A DNA stretch of 24,495 nucleotides from a virus. Of this stretch, positions 5,369 through 13,964 are shown piece after piece. Made by a program: the position numbers and the translations under genes. The DNA lies in the IMG/VR virus record IMGVR_UViG_3300044701_000927, positions 1-24,495 of that record; one strand, given 5' to 3'. Positions within the stretch are counted from its first letter, which is position 1. The number at the start of each line of letters is the position of its first letter. The notes beneath the pieces are model-generated. The model did no database searches and was not told the DNA's origin. It saw only the letters and a list, made by a program, of their open reading frames with translations.

Positions 5369-8300
5369 GTGGCAAACTACTCCGCCGTCATCGACCTGCG
5401 CGTAGAAGGCCAGAACGGACTGCGTACGCTGGCGGACAACCTGGAGTCTATAAACAGACTAATTAAACAGGTAAAACCTGTACCAACACTATTTGATAAG
5501 CGTGGAGTAGACGAACTAGTAAAAGCTAAAACGGCTTTAAGTAACCTCGTAAAGGCGTACGCTGACGGCAACACAGTTGTTGCTAAGTGGGCAACATCTA
5601 TGGCTGGCTTAAACCAGCAGATGACGTCCTTCAGAAGCGTAGCCGCGAACGCTCGTGCAGGTAGCGACGAGTTTACTAATGCTTTAAAAGCGGGCGAAAT
5701 TGCATCCAAAAATTTACTGCAAGCTGAACTAGAGAGACTTGCAGCTTTACGCAATATATATACACGCCAAGCTAGCGGTTCCATGACCGCAACGGATCAA
5801 GGTGTGTCCAAGATGGTTAAGGACCTCCTGGCTTTAAAGAAGCAAGTACCTGACAGTATTGCAGCTATGGATTCCTTCCAGCGAGAACTGCTGGAAGTGC
5901 AAAAACTTGTAAGCATGAATAGCCAAGAGTTCCGTGAACTGGAACAGGCTATTTACAAACTCGACGTTGCTATGGGCAAAGTCAAGCTGGGTCCAAAAGC
6001 GCCTCCTGTTCAAGGACCAGAAGAACCTCCTGGCGGCGTAAAGAAACCGCCAGAAAAACCTAAAGGGCAACTGACTTTTAATCCTAAGCCTTCCCAGGAA
6101 AATCTTGCGCTCGGCGCTGGTTTCCCGTTGCTTTTCGGAGGCGGCGTAGGCCAAGTCGCAGGCGGCCTGCTTGGCTCCATGTTTGGAGAAGGTTTCGGAG
6201 GGCAGATCATCGGCGCGGCACTGGGACAACAACTAGAAGATATGTATGTACGCATCGTTGATATATCTAAAGCAGCCGCCGAACTCAATGTAGACGGACT
6301 GCGCGATAGCGTAATTACTGTAAACAGTGAACTAGATTACCAAGTCGGTTTGCTAGTAAAAGCTAACGAACTTGAAGCTGCCCGAGCTGTAGTAGCCGCG
6401 GAGGTTTACGAACAAACCGGTTTGACTGCCGGTGCTGCGGCGGATATCGCGTCCAACACAGACACTTTAAAAACCGCGTGGGACGGAGCTCTCGGGTCTA
6501 TATCTGCAGTTGTGGCTCAGATAGTCAATCTATTTGTCCCTGGTATAGCTAGCGCTCTTGATTTAATCGGGATGGTTGCCAGGGGGTGGGCAAACATAGG
6601 CAGTGTTGTTATTGACGCATCTAACGGGGTAAAAGGATGGCTACAGAACTTAATTTTTGGGGAAGGAACCGCGCAGAAAGTTAGAGAAAAATTCGGAGGC
6701 ATTAACGAACAAGCTGAAAAGTTAAAAGCAACGCTGCAGAGTACACTCGATAAACAGGCTAATAGTCTTCTAACCGCAAGACAACTTTTAGATATAGATA
6801 AGCTTCGTAACGACGCGACGACGCTCCAGGGCAAGCTAAACAACATCGAACTCGACCAGCGCGAAAAACTCGTACGCATTGAAGAGCAATACGGTAACAA
6901 AAAAGCTGATTTTCTCGGTACTTTTAAGTCAATAACAGCCGAAAACCAAAACCTAGTTGACCTGGGCCTCAAGCAGATCGAGGCAGAAAAGCAACTAGCA
7001 ATCCAGGCCGCCGAAGTTGCTGCTCAAAAACAAAGGCAACTAGCGGTAGTCGAATCCATCATCAGCAAAGTCACCGCCGAAAATCAAATCAGTCAAGCCG
7101 GCATCAGCGCCGCCCAACAAATAAATGCCCTGGAAAAAACCAGGCTAGAGATTGCATACCAAAGCACCGAAAATTTAAATCAAAAAGTACAAATCCTTGC
7201 CGCGCTGTACCAGAGCGAGGTCCGCGCAGCGCAACTGGAATACGACAGCCAAATCCTCTCCATACAGCTAGAAGAGAAAAAGTTAAAAGTTCAATTAAGT
7301 GCAGCCGAATGGAAAGTCAAAGAAATCCAAGCTGAAGGCCAGCTGCTACTCCTTCGGTCTAAATCAGTTGCCGAATCAGAAGCAATTAAAAATAAAGTAG
7401 CTATAGCCGTTGCTGCCCAAAACGAAGTCGTCCTAGGTCTACGCAGCCAACTTGCGACCACACAACAGATAGGCGTTTACCAAGAACAAGGAGCACGTGC
7501 TCAAGCACAAAACAGAATCGAAACAGCAGCATGGGCACTACAAAGCAAACTGGTTGGCCAAGAAATTGGATTTACAAACGAAAAAGCACAAGAAGTACTT
7601 GCGGGTATTCAGGGTGCTGATCTACAAACACGCACGTTATCTACTAGCGTGAACGGCGTTACACAAGCTTTAGACGCGACTAAACAGAATCAAGATGAAG
7701 TCACCACAGCTGTAAAACTGACGGGCGCGGCAGCGGTTCTAGCTGAAGCAGAACGCTTAAATGCAACGATAACCACCAACGACGAGATTGTAGCTAGTCA
7801 AGAAAAAACAAACACAAAGTTAACCAACTCCTGGAAAGACATAGCCCAGTCATGGGTTTCTTCTGTCATAGACCCCCTTAAAGAAAACTGGCAGGGACTC
7901 CTAGCGTATCTGGGAGATCCCAATCTCATTAACAATATAATTACCGACGCCTGGAATAACCTAGCCACTGGGTTCGACGCGAGCGTCGTGCAGCCTATTC
8001 GAAATATATGGAATGGTCTTATGAGTTTTATTAAAAACTCACAAAACGACAGCGTGGGAGCTGTTAATAAAGTGTGGAAAACTATTACAGGGACAGTTCA
8101 AAGTGTGTTCAAAGCCGTGGCTGGATACATTGCCAGTAATGTTAACAAAATTATTGATATGATCAATAGACTTATCGACGGGTACAATAGTATTCCTAAC
8201 ATTCCCGATATTCAGCGAATTGATAGAGTATCCGTACCCGCTTATGCAGAAGGAGGTGTCGTAACAAAACCCACGCTGGCTTTAGTTGGCGAAGGTGGTG

Positions 8301-8566
8301 AGCCGGAGTATATTATTCCCCAGTCCAAGATGGCTGCCGCTGCGAGCAACTACCTTTCCGGTTCACGTGGTGCTAGTGTTATGGAAACTGGCAACGGTGG
8401 TGGGGACAGCGCAATCATCAACATCCAAACTGGCCCCGTGATGGAGATGAACGGAGAGCGATACGTAACCATGGCCGACTTTGAGCGCGGCTTACGTCAA
8501 GTAGCCGGCAACGTATATAGAGGCCTTCGCACTCCGGCCGGTCGCTATGCTGTCGGGATTCGATAA
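5369..8566 (+). CDS. tape measure protein
   Basis: At 1065 residues this is the longest protein in the window and follows the tail chaperone genes. It sets tail length. By the usual rule of about 0.15 nm per residue the tail would be near 160 nm. Long Glu/Lys/Gln-rich helical or coiled-coil stretches cover about 15-200 and 435-745. Two hydrophobic Gly/Ala-rich segments (about 247-293, including PLLFGGGVGQVAGGLLG, and 373-417) could be membrane-inserting. Near the C-terminus VGEGGEPEYIIPQS (about 972-985) is the motif common to many tape measures (G-E-x-G-P-E-(Y/I)). GTG 5369 is fixed by the terminator and TAGACT element upstream. From about 5450 codon use becomes visibly more A/T-rich than in neighbouring genes. 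The stop overlaps the next ATG by one base. Confidence 0.93.
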   Translation: MANYSAVIDLRVEGQNGLRTLADNLESINRLIKQVKPVPTLFDKRGVDELVKAKTALSNLVKAYADGNTVVAKWATSMAGLNQQMTSFRSVAANARAGSDEFTNALKAGEIASKNLLQAELERLAALRNIYTRQASGSMTATDQGVSKMVKDLLALKKQVPDSIAAMDSFQRELLEVQKLVSMNSQEFRELEQAIYKLDVAMGKVKLGPKAPPVQGPEEPPGGVKKPPEKPKGQLTFNPKPSQENLALGAGFPLLFGGGVGQVAGGLLGSMFGEGFGGQIIGAALGQQLEDMYVRIVDISKAAAELNVDGLRDSVITVNSELDYQVGLLVKANELEAARAVVAAEVYEQTGLTAGAAADIASNTDTLKTAWDGALGSISAVVAQIVNLFVPGIASALDLIGMVARGWANIGSVVIDASNGVKGWLQNLIFGEGTAQKVREKFGGINEQAEKLKATLQSTLDKQANSLLTARQLLDIDKLRNDATTLQGKLNNIELDQREKLVRIEEQYGNKKADFLGTFKSITAENQNLVDLGLKQIEAEKQLAIQAAEVAAQKQRQLAVVESIISKVTAENQISQAGISAAQQINALEKTRLEIAYQSTENLNQKVQILAALYQSEVRAAQLEYDSQILSIQLEEKKLKVQLSAAEWKVKEIQAEGQLLLLRSKSVAESEAIKNKVAIAVAAQNEVVLGLRSQLATTQQIGVYQEQGARAQAQNRIETAAWALQSKLVGQEIGFTNEKAQEVLAGIQGADLQTRTLSTSVNGVTQALDATKQNQDEVTTAVKLTGAAAVLAEAERLNATITTNDEIVASQEKTNTKLTNSWKDIAQSWVSSVIDPLKENWQGLLAYLGDPNLINNIITDAWNNLATGFDASVVQPIRNIWNGLMSFIKNSQNDSVGAVNKVWKTITGTVQSVFKAVAGYIASNVNKIIDMINRLIDGYNSIPNIPDIQRIDRVSVPAYAEGGVVTKPTLALVGEGGEPEYIIPQSKMAAAASNYLSGSRGASVMETGNGGGDSAIINIQTGPVMEMNGERYVTMADFERGLRQVAGNVYRGLRTPAGRYAVGIR

Positions 8567-9027
8567 TGGCTAGAGCTCAATCGCAATTCCTGCGCATATT
8601 CTCCGGCACCACCACTTATCAGCGGTGGCAATCATATTACGTCAACGTCAGTGTCACCTGGGATAGTGCGTCATGGGCCTATCAACCGTTCGATGCTGAT
8701 GGCATCACGGCTGGCGAAGGTCAAAGTGAAGCATCCATTGGCATCAGGCTGCCAGCCACCACGAACGTGGTAGAGGTAGCATTGCAAGCCCTAAACGAGG
8801 CAAGGCTTGCCGAATTGCAACTTTACGAATTCGACACGCTGCTAGGCAATTCTTTTCCACAAGCCGGTCAAACACTAGTCGCTTCCTATATTGGAGAAGT
8901 GGTCGGAGTCAGTGGGAGCTTCACAGAACTTACCCTAGAGCTAGGAAGCAGCCTGGCACCTGTCGGCGCGCAGGTTCCGCCACTGAAGTACACATCAAAG
9001 CTGATCGGATCCCCTTGTAAGCTTTAA
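8566..9027 (+). CDS. minor tail / distal tail protein candidate
   Basis: This 153-residue protein is encoded directly after the tape measure (TAATG overlap) and four bases before the J-like tip gene. It reads as beta-rich with motifs such as YYVNVSVTWDSASWAYQPF at about 25-43, a SEASIGIRLP strand near 55-64, a Leu/Glu-rich helix (VVEVALQALNEARLAELQLY) and a VPPLKYTSKLIGSPCKL end. In lambda-like order this is the place of gpM/gpL-type tip components or a distal tail protein that joins tube and tip. The ending resembles the (I/L)G-(S/T)-P-C pattern of some L-type minor tail proteins, but I cannot assign a family with certainty. Confidence 0.65.
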   Translation: MARAQSQFLRIFSGTTTYQRWQSYYVNVSVTWDSASWAYQPFDADGITAGEGQSEASIGIRLPATTNVVEVALQALNEARLAELQLYEFDTLLGNSFPQAGQTLVASYIGEVVGVSGSFTELTLELGSSLAPVGAQVPPLKYTSKLIGSPCKL

Positions 9028-9030
9028 GGC

Positions 9031-11433
9031 ATGTACACCAGAACCACTGCAGTCGGGTCAACTTCTCTCGTTTCGAGAGAATTTATAGTTCTCAACGAAG
9101 AGCCGGCCACTGGTACGCCACTCGAAGAAACCGGTGCAACGGGCGCTGAAAATCTAGACACACCCCAACGTGGAGCTGTAATCGGCGAGCCAATCCCCCT
9201 CGTATTTTGCCGTCGTGTAGGAGGGGTCGGGGGTGTCCTGATTAGTCCCGCTGCCACCGAAGCTAGATTCGAAAACAGCCTGACAAATGAAGTGACAGGT
9301 TTTTACCACCTTGTGCTGGGTCAAGGTGACATGGATTCAATCCAGGTGCGCGACGTGTTTCAGCGCAGTTGCCGTGTAGGTACTTTCAGTCAGACCTATA
9401 ACAAGCGCGCTGGGACGTTTATTCCTGGCAATTTTATTGTTGACAGGGCAGGTTATACCACACCAGAATGCCCGACATACTGCGGCACAGGCGGCACATA
9501 CACAGATCTGTCAACGATGGAGTATGAATGCACTTACCCAAATGGCGTTGACCAGTGGAATCGTCAAGTGCATTGCTTCATTCGTGGCGGGATGTACGTC
9601 ACGCGGTTATTGGATAACGTCTACGGACCAAGCAATAATGTAGCTGACCTGCTGTTATTCCTTCTCCGCAAAAGTTCACGCGTTCCGGAGGAGCAAATCG
9701 ACACGGTAGGTTTGCTAGCTGCCGCGACATTTACCAATGTCAACGGCTTCTGGTTTAACGGCGTTGTCTATGAATCCAGCAACCTACGCGACTGGATGAA
9801 TAACACGCTAAAACATTTTCTGCTGAGACAAACCAGAGTCGGCGGCAAGGAATCACTCAAACCCTTGCTGCCTGTTAACAACGATGGAACCATCAAGACA
9901 ACTCCGGTCACATATGTAACTGCATTTACGGAAGATCACATAATCCCGGACACATTTCAAATCTCGTACACACCGTTGGCAGATCGGAAGCCGGTGTGTA
10001 TCACGGTACTTTGGCGGCAGCAAGACGACTTGGGAATTGCCGTGATGCGAACCACCGAAATTCGATATCCAGGCACTGCAATTGATGGACCGTTTGAGCA
10101 GCACGATCTTTCTTCGTTCTGCGCTTCGGAAAACCATGCTGTCAAAATCGGAACCTATATTCTTTCTAGGCGTAATCACATCAAGCACAGGCTACAAATA
10201 ACGGTTAAACCTTCGGACTTTAATAGCAGCTTAGCGCCAGGTGATATTGTCCGGGTTCGTCTAGCTCGGGTTGCATCAACTGGAAACAGCAGCGTTCACG
10301 ACTCTCTGTATGAAGTAGACCAGATCGGCAAAACTTTAACGGGTGAAGTTACGCTGGCTCTTACTCACTTTCCGGTTGACGACACGCTATGCAGCGTCGT
10401 CGCTAAAGAAGTCGCCGCAGCTGTTGGTGCTGGGCTGGTGCTGGATTCCGGCCTTAGCGCAGTAACCTGTGATATAAACGACCCGGGCGACACAAGCGTT
10501 CCGGCGGACACCAGCTTAGATCCTGAGGACTGGAGTTTGCCTGACCCAGCCGATTTTGGCTACAACGTGCCAGAGATTCCTGAATTTGGTGGAGACGGTG
10601 CCGGCGGTAGTGCTGGTGCTGGTGCTGGCGGTGGTGTTGGCAGCCTGGACGATATAGCCGGGGCAATTGGTTATGGTGGCCAGAGTGCCGGACGCAAAGA
10701 AGACGAAGATCAATTCGGCGGTGGCGATAATGATGGGTTGGGCGGCCGCCAAGTTGGTGGTGATATTTACGCAGATCCACCTAGTGGAATTGCTGAGCCG
10801 GGCGAAACACTTACATCACCGCCAATCTGCCAAGGTGCCACGGTCACGTGGTACGAAGCAAGCTCGACAGCTCCGGGTGGCAAACAAATACTCGGTCAAG
10901 GTCCAACATATGTGCCCACCGCAAATGACCTCAACAAGGATGTGTTCACTCAAACTACATGTCCCGGTGGCGGCGACCCCATCACATCAGGCTCGGTGAC
11001 AATTACAGATGGGTTTATACCCACACCTACCACAGTTACGGTTAATGTAACAACAGAAACATATGTTTACTCTGGCGAGAAACGGTATTGCTCCAATGAT
11101 ACTTTAGCTAACGCTGCGGATATCCAGTCAAACACAAGTTCATTCAGCGTTACAAATGTAGTGAGCTACAAGCCGCTTCCCACTGCAAGAGTTCAGACAT
11201 TTGTCTGCACTGGACCATCTCAAACTGTCGTTAAAGACTACGGCGTCGAGCTAAAGCTAGCTGACGGTAGCACAGTCCTTGTAGGCGCAAGAGCTTCAGA
11301 AGGCGATGTATTTATTAGCCCAGCGGTCTATGGTAGAAACACAACATATTATCAAGTTTACCTAACATTCGGCGCTGGTATATTCCTTTACCAATCGCCA
11401 CCTGTTCCAGATCCACCTAATCCTTACCCATGA
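9031..11433 (+). CDS. J-like tail tip / host-specificity protein with Gly-rich linker and Ig-like C-terminal region
   Basis: This 800-residue protein follows the minor tail gene. Residues 1-460 look like a tip hub: GEPIPLVFCRRVGGVGGVLI at 52-71 is the region where J/TipJ-like proteins have their G-x-x-(I/V)-P-x-V-(Y/F)-G strand, and 385-460 (LQITVKPSDFNSSLAPGDIV, then YEVDQIG) match the hub domain that binds tail completion partners. A Cys cluster (146, 151, 167, 182) is unusual. Residues about 519-582 are low-complexity Gly/Asp/Ala. From 590 an Ig-like repeat occurs (ICQGATVTWYEASSTAPGGK, then GPTYVPTANDL), followed by further beta-rich sequence and a Pro-rich end. A receptor-contact role of the C-terminus is inferred. 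Its stop overlaps the next gene (ATGA). Confidence 0.82.
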   Translation: MYTRTTAVGSTSLVSREFIVLNEEPATGTPLEETGATGAENLDTPQRGAVIGEPIPLVFCRRVGGVGGVLISPAATEARFENSLTNEVTGFYHLVLGQGDMDSIQVRDVFQRSCRVGTFSQTYNKRAGTFIPGNFIVDRAGYTTPECPTYCGTGGTYTDLSTMEYECTYPNGVDQWNRQVHCFIRGGMYVTRLLDNVYGPSNNVADLLLFLLRKSSRVPEEQIDTVGLLAAATFTNVNGFWFNGVVYESSNLRDWMNNTLKHFLLRQTRVGGKESLKPLLPVNNDGTIKTTPVTYVTAFTEDHIIPDTFQISYTPLADRKPVCITVLWRQQDDLGIAVMRTTEIRYPGTAIDGPFEQHDLSSFCASENHAVKIGTYILSRRNHIKHRLQITVKPSDFNSSLAPGDIVRVRLARVASTGNSSVHDSLYEVDQIGKTLTGEVTLALTHFPVDDTLCSVVAKEVAAAVGAGLVLDSGLSAVTCDINDPGDTSVPADTSLDPEDWSLPDPADFGYNVPEIPEFGGDGAGGSAGAGAGGGVGSLDDIAGAIGYGGQSAGRKEDEDQFGGGDNDGLGGRQVGGDIYADPPSGIAEPGETLTSPPICQGATVTWYEASSTAPGGKQILGQGPTYVPTANDLNKDVFTQTTCPGGGDPITSGSVTITDGFIPTPTTVTVNVTTETYVYSGEKRYCSNDTLANAADIQSNTSSFSVTNVVSYKPLPTARVQTFVCTGPSQTVVKDYGVELKLADGSTVLVGARASEGDVFISPAVYGRNTTYYQVYLTFGAGIFLYQSPPVPDPPNPYP

Positions 11434-11570
11434 CTGCAGCCGATCGCCTAGCAATTTGCGCAGCTTGCAAGCATTTTGATGCCAAGCTGCAGCGCTGTAA
11501 ACTGTGTGGATGCCTGATGCAACTGAAGGCTAGATTCCCGCAAGCAAAATGCCCTGATGGTCGCTGGTAA
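11430..11570 (+). CDS. 46-residue Cys-rich zinc-finger-like protein
   Basis: This very short gene lies between two tail genes. It starts at ATG 11430, overlapping the preceding stop, and ends at TAA 11568-11570, two bases before the next gene. The product has C10-x2-C13-x-H15, C23-x2-C26-x-C28 and C41-P-D-G-R-W at the end. The C-x2-C, C-K-L-C-G-C, C-P-x-G-x-W arrangement is, as I recall, a small family found in cyanophage and other tailed-phage genomes (DUF6171-like). Zinc binding is inferred from paired Cys. The role is unknown. Placement inside the tail operon with tight overlaps suggests co-expression with tip and fibre proteins, possibly in assembly. Confidence 0.75.
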   Translation: MTAADRLAICAACKHFDAKLQRCKLCGCLMQLKARFPQAKCPDGRW

Positions 11571-11572
11571 TC

Positions 11573-13513
11573 ATGGCTACTTTCCCCGCGCTTAAGCCAT
11601 CCACCAGGACGTTCACGCCTGGCAGGTACCCACACTCAACCATCAATACGTTGTCTGGGTTGCAGACTCGCGTTCGCACCAGCAATGTTTTGTTGAATCG
11701 GGGTTTGCGGCTGACGTATGAAGCACTGACTGAAGCTGAGATGCTGAGCATTTGCAGCCATTACAACGGTCAGCAAGGCCGATTTTTGAGCTTTACTATT
11801 CCAGCTGAATTGCTGAGTGGTGTTGCTACTCCTGCTGATTTCACGCCGACCGACTATAGCTGGATCTACGCAGCCCGCCCAATCATCACGGATATCGGCA
11901 TCCAACGTTATAACGTATCTATAGAACTCAACACAGTTCCACCCGAGGGTGCAAACCTGAATGGAAGCGAATTTACGGTTAACGTATCGTTTGCCGATGG
12001 TGCTGCAACTGCATCAACCGAAAATGCCGGCGCCGCTTACACCGTAGGGGCTTCGTTGGTTAGCGGCATTGTTGCAGATAATACAAGCGCTGGATTTGAT
12101 AGCAGCGTCACAATTTCTAGCGCTTTTGGCGCAGCGGCAGGTGGCGGCGGCGATCCCAACTTCTCTAGCGTTTCGCTGTTGCTACATGGAAATGGAGCTA
12201 ACAACAGCACCATATTTTTTGATGACAGTCAATACAACCTTCGCATAGGTAATACATCTAATCTTGTCTCTATTGATACGGCTCAAAGCAAATTTGGCGG
12301 TTCAAGTATTAGATTCGATGGTGCTGAGTCACTTGAGGCCCCCGGTGGTACCGTAAGCGCTGTATTTGCATTTTCGGGAGACTTTACGATGGAATGCTGG
12401 TTCCGCATTTCATCACATACAGCCACAACAAGAACCTTGATGCAATTCTTTGACGGCTCAATAAAGGCTGGAATAGCATTAACCACAACCAATGTGCTGG
12501 CGCTTAGATATTCCTCACAACAAATAGTGGGAACAACTATTCCAGCCGTAGATACATGGCACCATGCGGCAGTTACGCGAGCAGCAGGTGTTCACAGGCT
12601 ATTCTTAAACGGCGTACAAGAAGGAGGTACATATACTTTAACATCTGCATACAGCAATGCCCGCCTAAGTATAGGCGTGAACACGAGTGGAAGCACAGCA
12701 TTTACCGGCTGGCTAGATGATATTCGCATCACGGACGGCATAGCACGTTACACTGCTGGATTTACACCACCAGCCACTCAATTTGCTGACGAGACACTAA
12801 CTCCAGGTGCTCCGACAAACCCGACATTTGCCAATGTCAGCTTGCTGCTGCATATGGATGGCAGCAACGGTAGCACCACCTTTACGGACAGCAGCACTAA
12901 TGCTTTTACCGTAACAGCAAACGGCAATGCACAAATCAGCACAGCTCAAAGCAAATATGGCGGCGCCAGCGGTTTGTTTGATGGAGCTGGCGACTATCTA
13001 GACCTTGCTGCAAATACAGCATTCGACTTTGGCACAGGTGATTTCACGGTCGAGTTTTGGTATCGAAGCACTGCAACTCCAGCCGGCTTTGCTCGTGTTA
13101 TTGCGCCTCGCACAAGTACGAACCCAGCCAGTGGCGGCCTTCAAATCTGGCACGCATCATCAACAGCAAACGGCGCCGTAACTGATGCGATTGAGCTAGC
13201 CCAGACAGGCGGCACGGGTGTTACGGCTAGCACCAAAACAGCTATCAGCGACTCCAACTGGCACCACATCGCATTCTCGCGCCAAGGCACCACAGTTAGA
13301 GCGTACTTTGATGGCGTCTGCAAAGATGTGAAAGCTGATAACAACAATTACACAAGAGGCGGGACAGAGGGGATTCGGATTGCCGGACTTGCTAGCTTGG
13401 CTGCCAACACGTTTGTTAATGGCTACATCGACGATTTGCGAATCACCAAAGGCGTGGCCATTTACACAAAACCTTCTTACACGCCACCAGCCGCAGCCTT
13501 CCCTGATTCTTGA
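11573..13513 (+). CDS. tail fibre / adhesin with two tandem LamG-like domains
   Basis: The protein has 646 residues in three parts. Residues 1-125 form a base domain similar to most of the protein encoded at 13964-14461 (both start MA-x-FPA and share Y-P, L-T-(E/D)-A and a T/L-P-(A/S)-(E/D)-x-x-x-G motif). Residues about 128-195 are a Ser/Thr/Ala/Gly linker ending in GGGG. Two LamG-like (concanavalin-like) domains follow at about 197-406 and 419-644. Each has F-(S/A)-x-VSLLLH-x-(N/D)-G at its start, TAQSK-(F/Y)-GG, FDGA, FTxExW-(F/Y)R, a WHH motif and a terminal DDIRIT-(D/K)-G. Such domains bind sugars, so attachment to host surface glycans is the likely role. ATG 11573 is preceded by AATC. 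A -10-like TAGAAT follows the stop. Confidence 0.82.
   Translation: MATFPALKPSTRTFTPGRYPHSTINTLSGLQTRVRTSNVLLNRGLRLTYEALTEAEMLSICSHYNGQQGRFLSFTIPAELLSGVATPADFTPTDYSWIYAARPIITDIGIQRYNVSIELNTVPPEGANLNGSEFTVNVSFADGAATASTENAGAAYTVGASLVSGIVADNTSAGFDSSVTISSAFGAAAGGGGDPNFSSVSLLLHGNGANNSTIFFDDSQYNLRIGNTSNLVSIDTAQSKFGGSSIRFDGAESLEAPGGTVSAVFAFSGDFTMECWFRISSHTATTRTLMQFFDGSIKAGIALTTTNVLALRYSSQQIVGTTIPAVDTWHHAAVTRAAGVHRLFLNGVQEGGTYTLTSAYSNARLSIGVNTSGSTAFTGWLDDIRITDGIARYTAGFTPPATQFADETLTPGAPTNPTFANVSLLLHMDGSNGSTTFTDSSTNAFTVTANGNAQISTAQSKYGGASGLFDGAGDYLDLAANTAFDFGTGDFTVEFWYRSTATPAGFARVIAPRTSTNPASGGLQIWHASSTANGAVTDAIELAQTGGTGVTASTKTAISDSNWHHIAFSRQGTTVRAYFDGVCKDVKADNNNYTRGGTEGIRIAGLASLAANTFVNGYIDDLRITKGVAIYTKPSYTPPAAAFPDS
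12161..12790 (+). repeat. LamG-like domain copy 1 within the tail adhesin
   Basis: This encodes residues 197-406 of the adhesin. Shared anchors with copy 2 are VSLLLH, TAQSKFGGSSIRFDGAE, FTMECWFRIS, TWHHAAV and GWLDDIRITDGIARY. The copies are clearly divergent, so the duplication is a protein-level repeat and not a recent DNA repeat. Confidence 0.75.
12827..13504 (+). repeat. LamG-like domain copy 2 within the tail adhesin
   Basis: This encodes residues 419-644. Anchors are VSLLLHMDGSNG, TAQSKYGGASGLFDGAG, FTVEFWYRST, NWHHIAFSR and GYIDDLRITKGVAIY. It differs from copy 1 by a longer central segment (about 505-558) with a Thr/Ala/Gly-rich stretch, so the two copies may recognise different ligands. 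Confidence 0.75.
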
Positions 13514-13520
13514 GTCGGGC

Positions 13521-13526
13521 TAGAAT
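13521..13526 (+). promoter_or_regulatory. -10-like element TAGAAT, 21 bases before the start at 13548
   Basis: TAGAAT lies in the only gap (34 bases) between the adhesin gene and the next gene. It is exactly 21 bases before ATG 13548. The spacing equals that of TAGACT at 1958 and 5342 and of TAGAAT at 14593. No -35 box is visible. Confidence 0.55.
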
Positions 13527-13547
13527 TTCACCAACGAGGTACGCTTC

Positions 13548-13964
13548 ATGGCTTCCCTGATCTACAACTCCTGCATCGACGACATGGCGCGTGGCGCCAT
13601 CGACTTCGACACAGACACGTTCAAGGCCATGCTGGTGACCTCGACCTACACGCCAAACAAAGACACTGACCTAAAGCGCAGTGCCGTAACCAACGAAGTC
13701 ACTGGCACTGGTTACACAGCTGGCGGCACTGCCAGCGTGGTAACAGTCACCAAGGACACCTCACTGGACAAAGTGACCGTCCAGTTCGGTGCTGTCTCTT
13801 GGGCCAGTTCCACCATTACTGCTCGCGGTTGCGTTTATTACAAATCGCGTGGCGGTGCCAGTTCCGCAGATGAGCTGGTGGCGTATAACGACTTTGGCTC
13901 AGATGTGAGCAGCACAGGCGGCACCTTTTCAATCACCGCTAGCACGATCACGCTTCAGAACTAA
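13548..13964 (+). CDS. conserved virion-type protein, function unknown
   Basis: The product is 138 residues. It has an N-terminal L-I-Y-N-x-C-x-D-D-M-A-R-G segment, then DTDTFKAMLVTSTYTPNKDT, then the EVTGTGYTAGG motif at about 50-60, and a Thr/Val/Ser-rich beta-forming remainder. The pattern FK-x-ML-V-x-x-x-Y-x-P, x-x-R-x-x-V-T-x-E-V-x-x-x-G-Y-T-A-G-G is recurrent in phage structural regions, so a virion or tail accessory protein is likely. The precise role is not known to me. It starts a unit with its own -10-like element and overlaps the next gene by one base (TAATG). Confidence 0.7.
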   Translation: MASLIYNSCIDDMARGAIDFDTDTFKAMLVTSTYTPNKDTDLKRSAVTNEVTGTGYTAGGTASVVTVTKDTSLDKVTVQFGAVSWASSTITARGCVYYKSRGGASSADELVAYNDFGSDVSSTGGTFSITASTITLQN

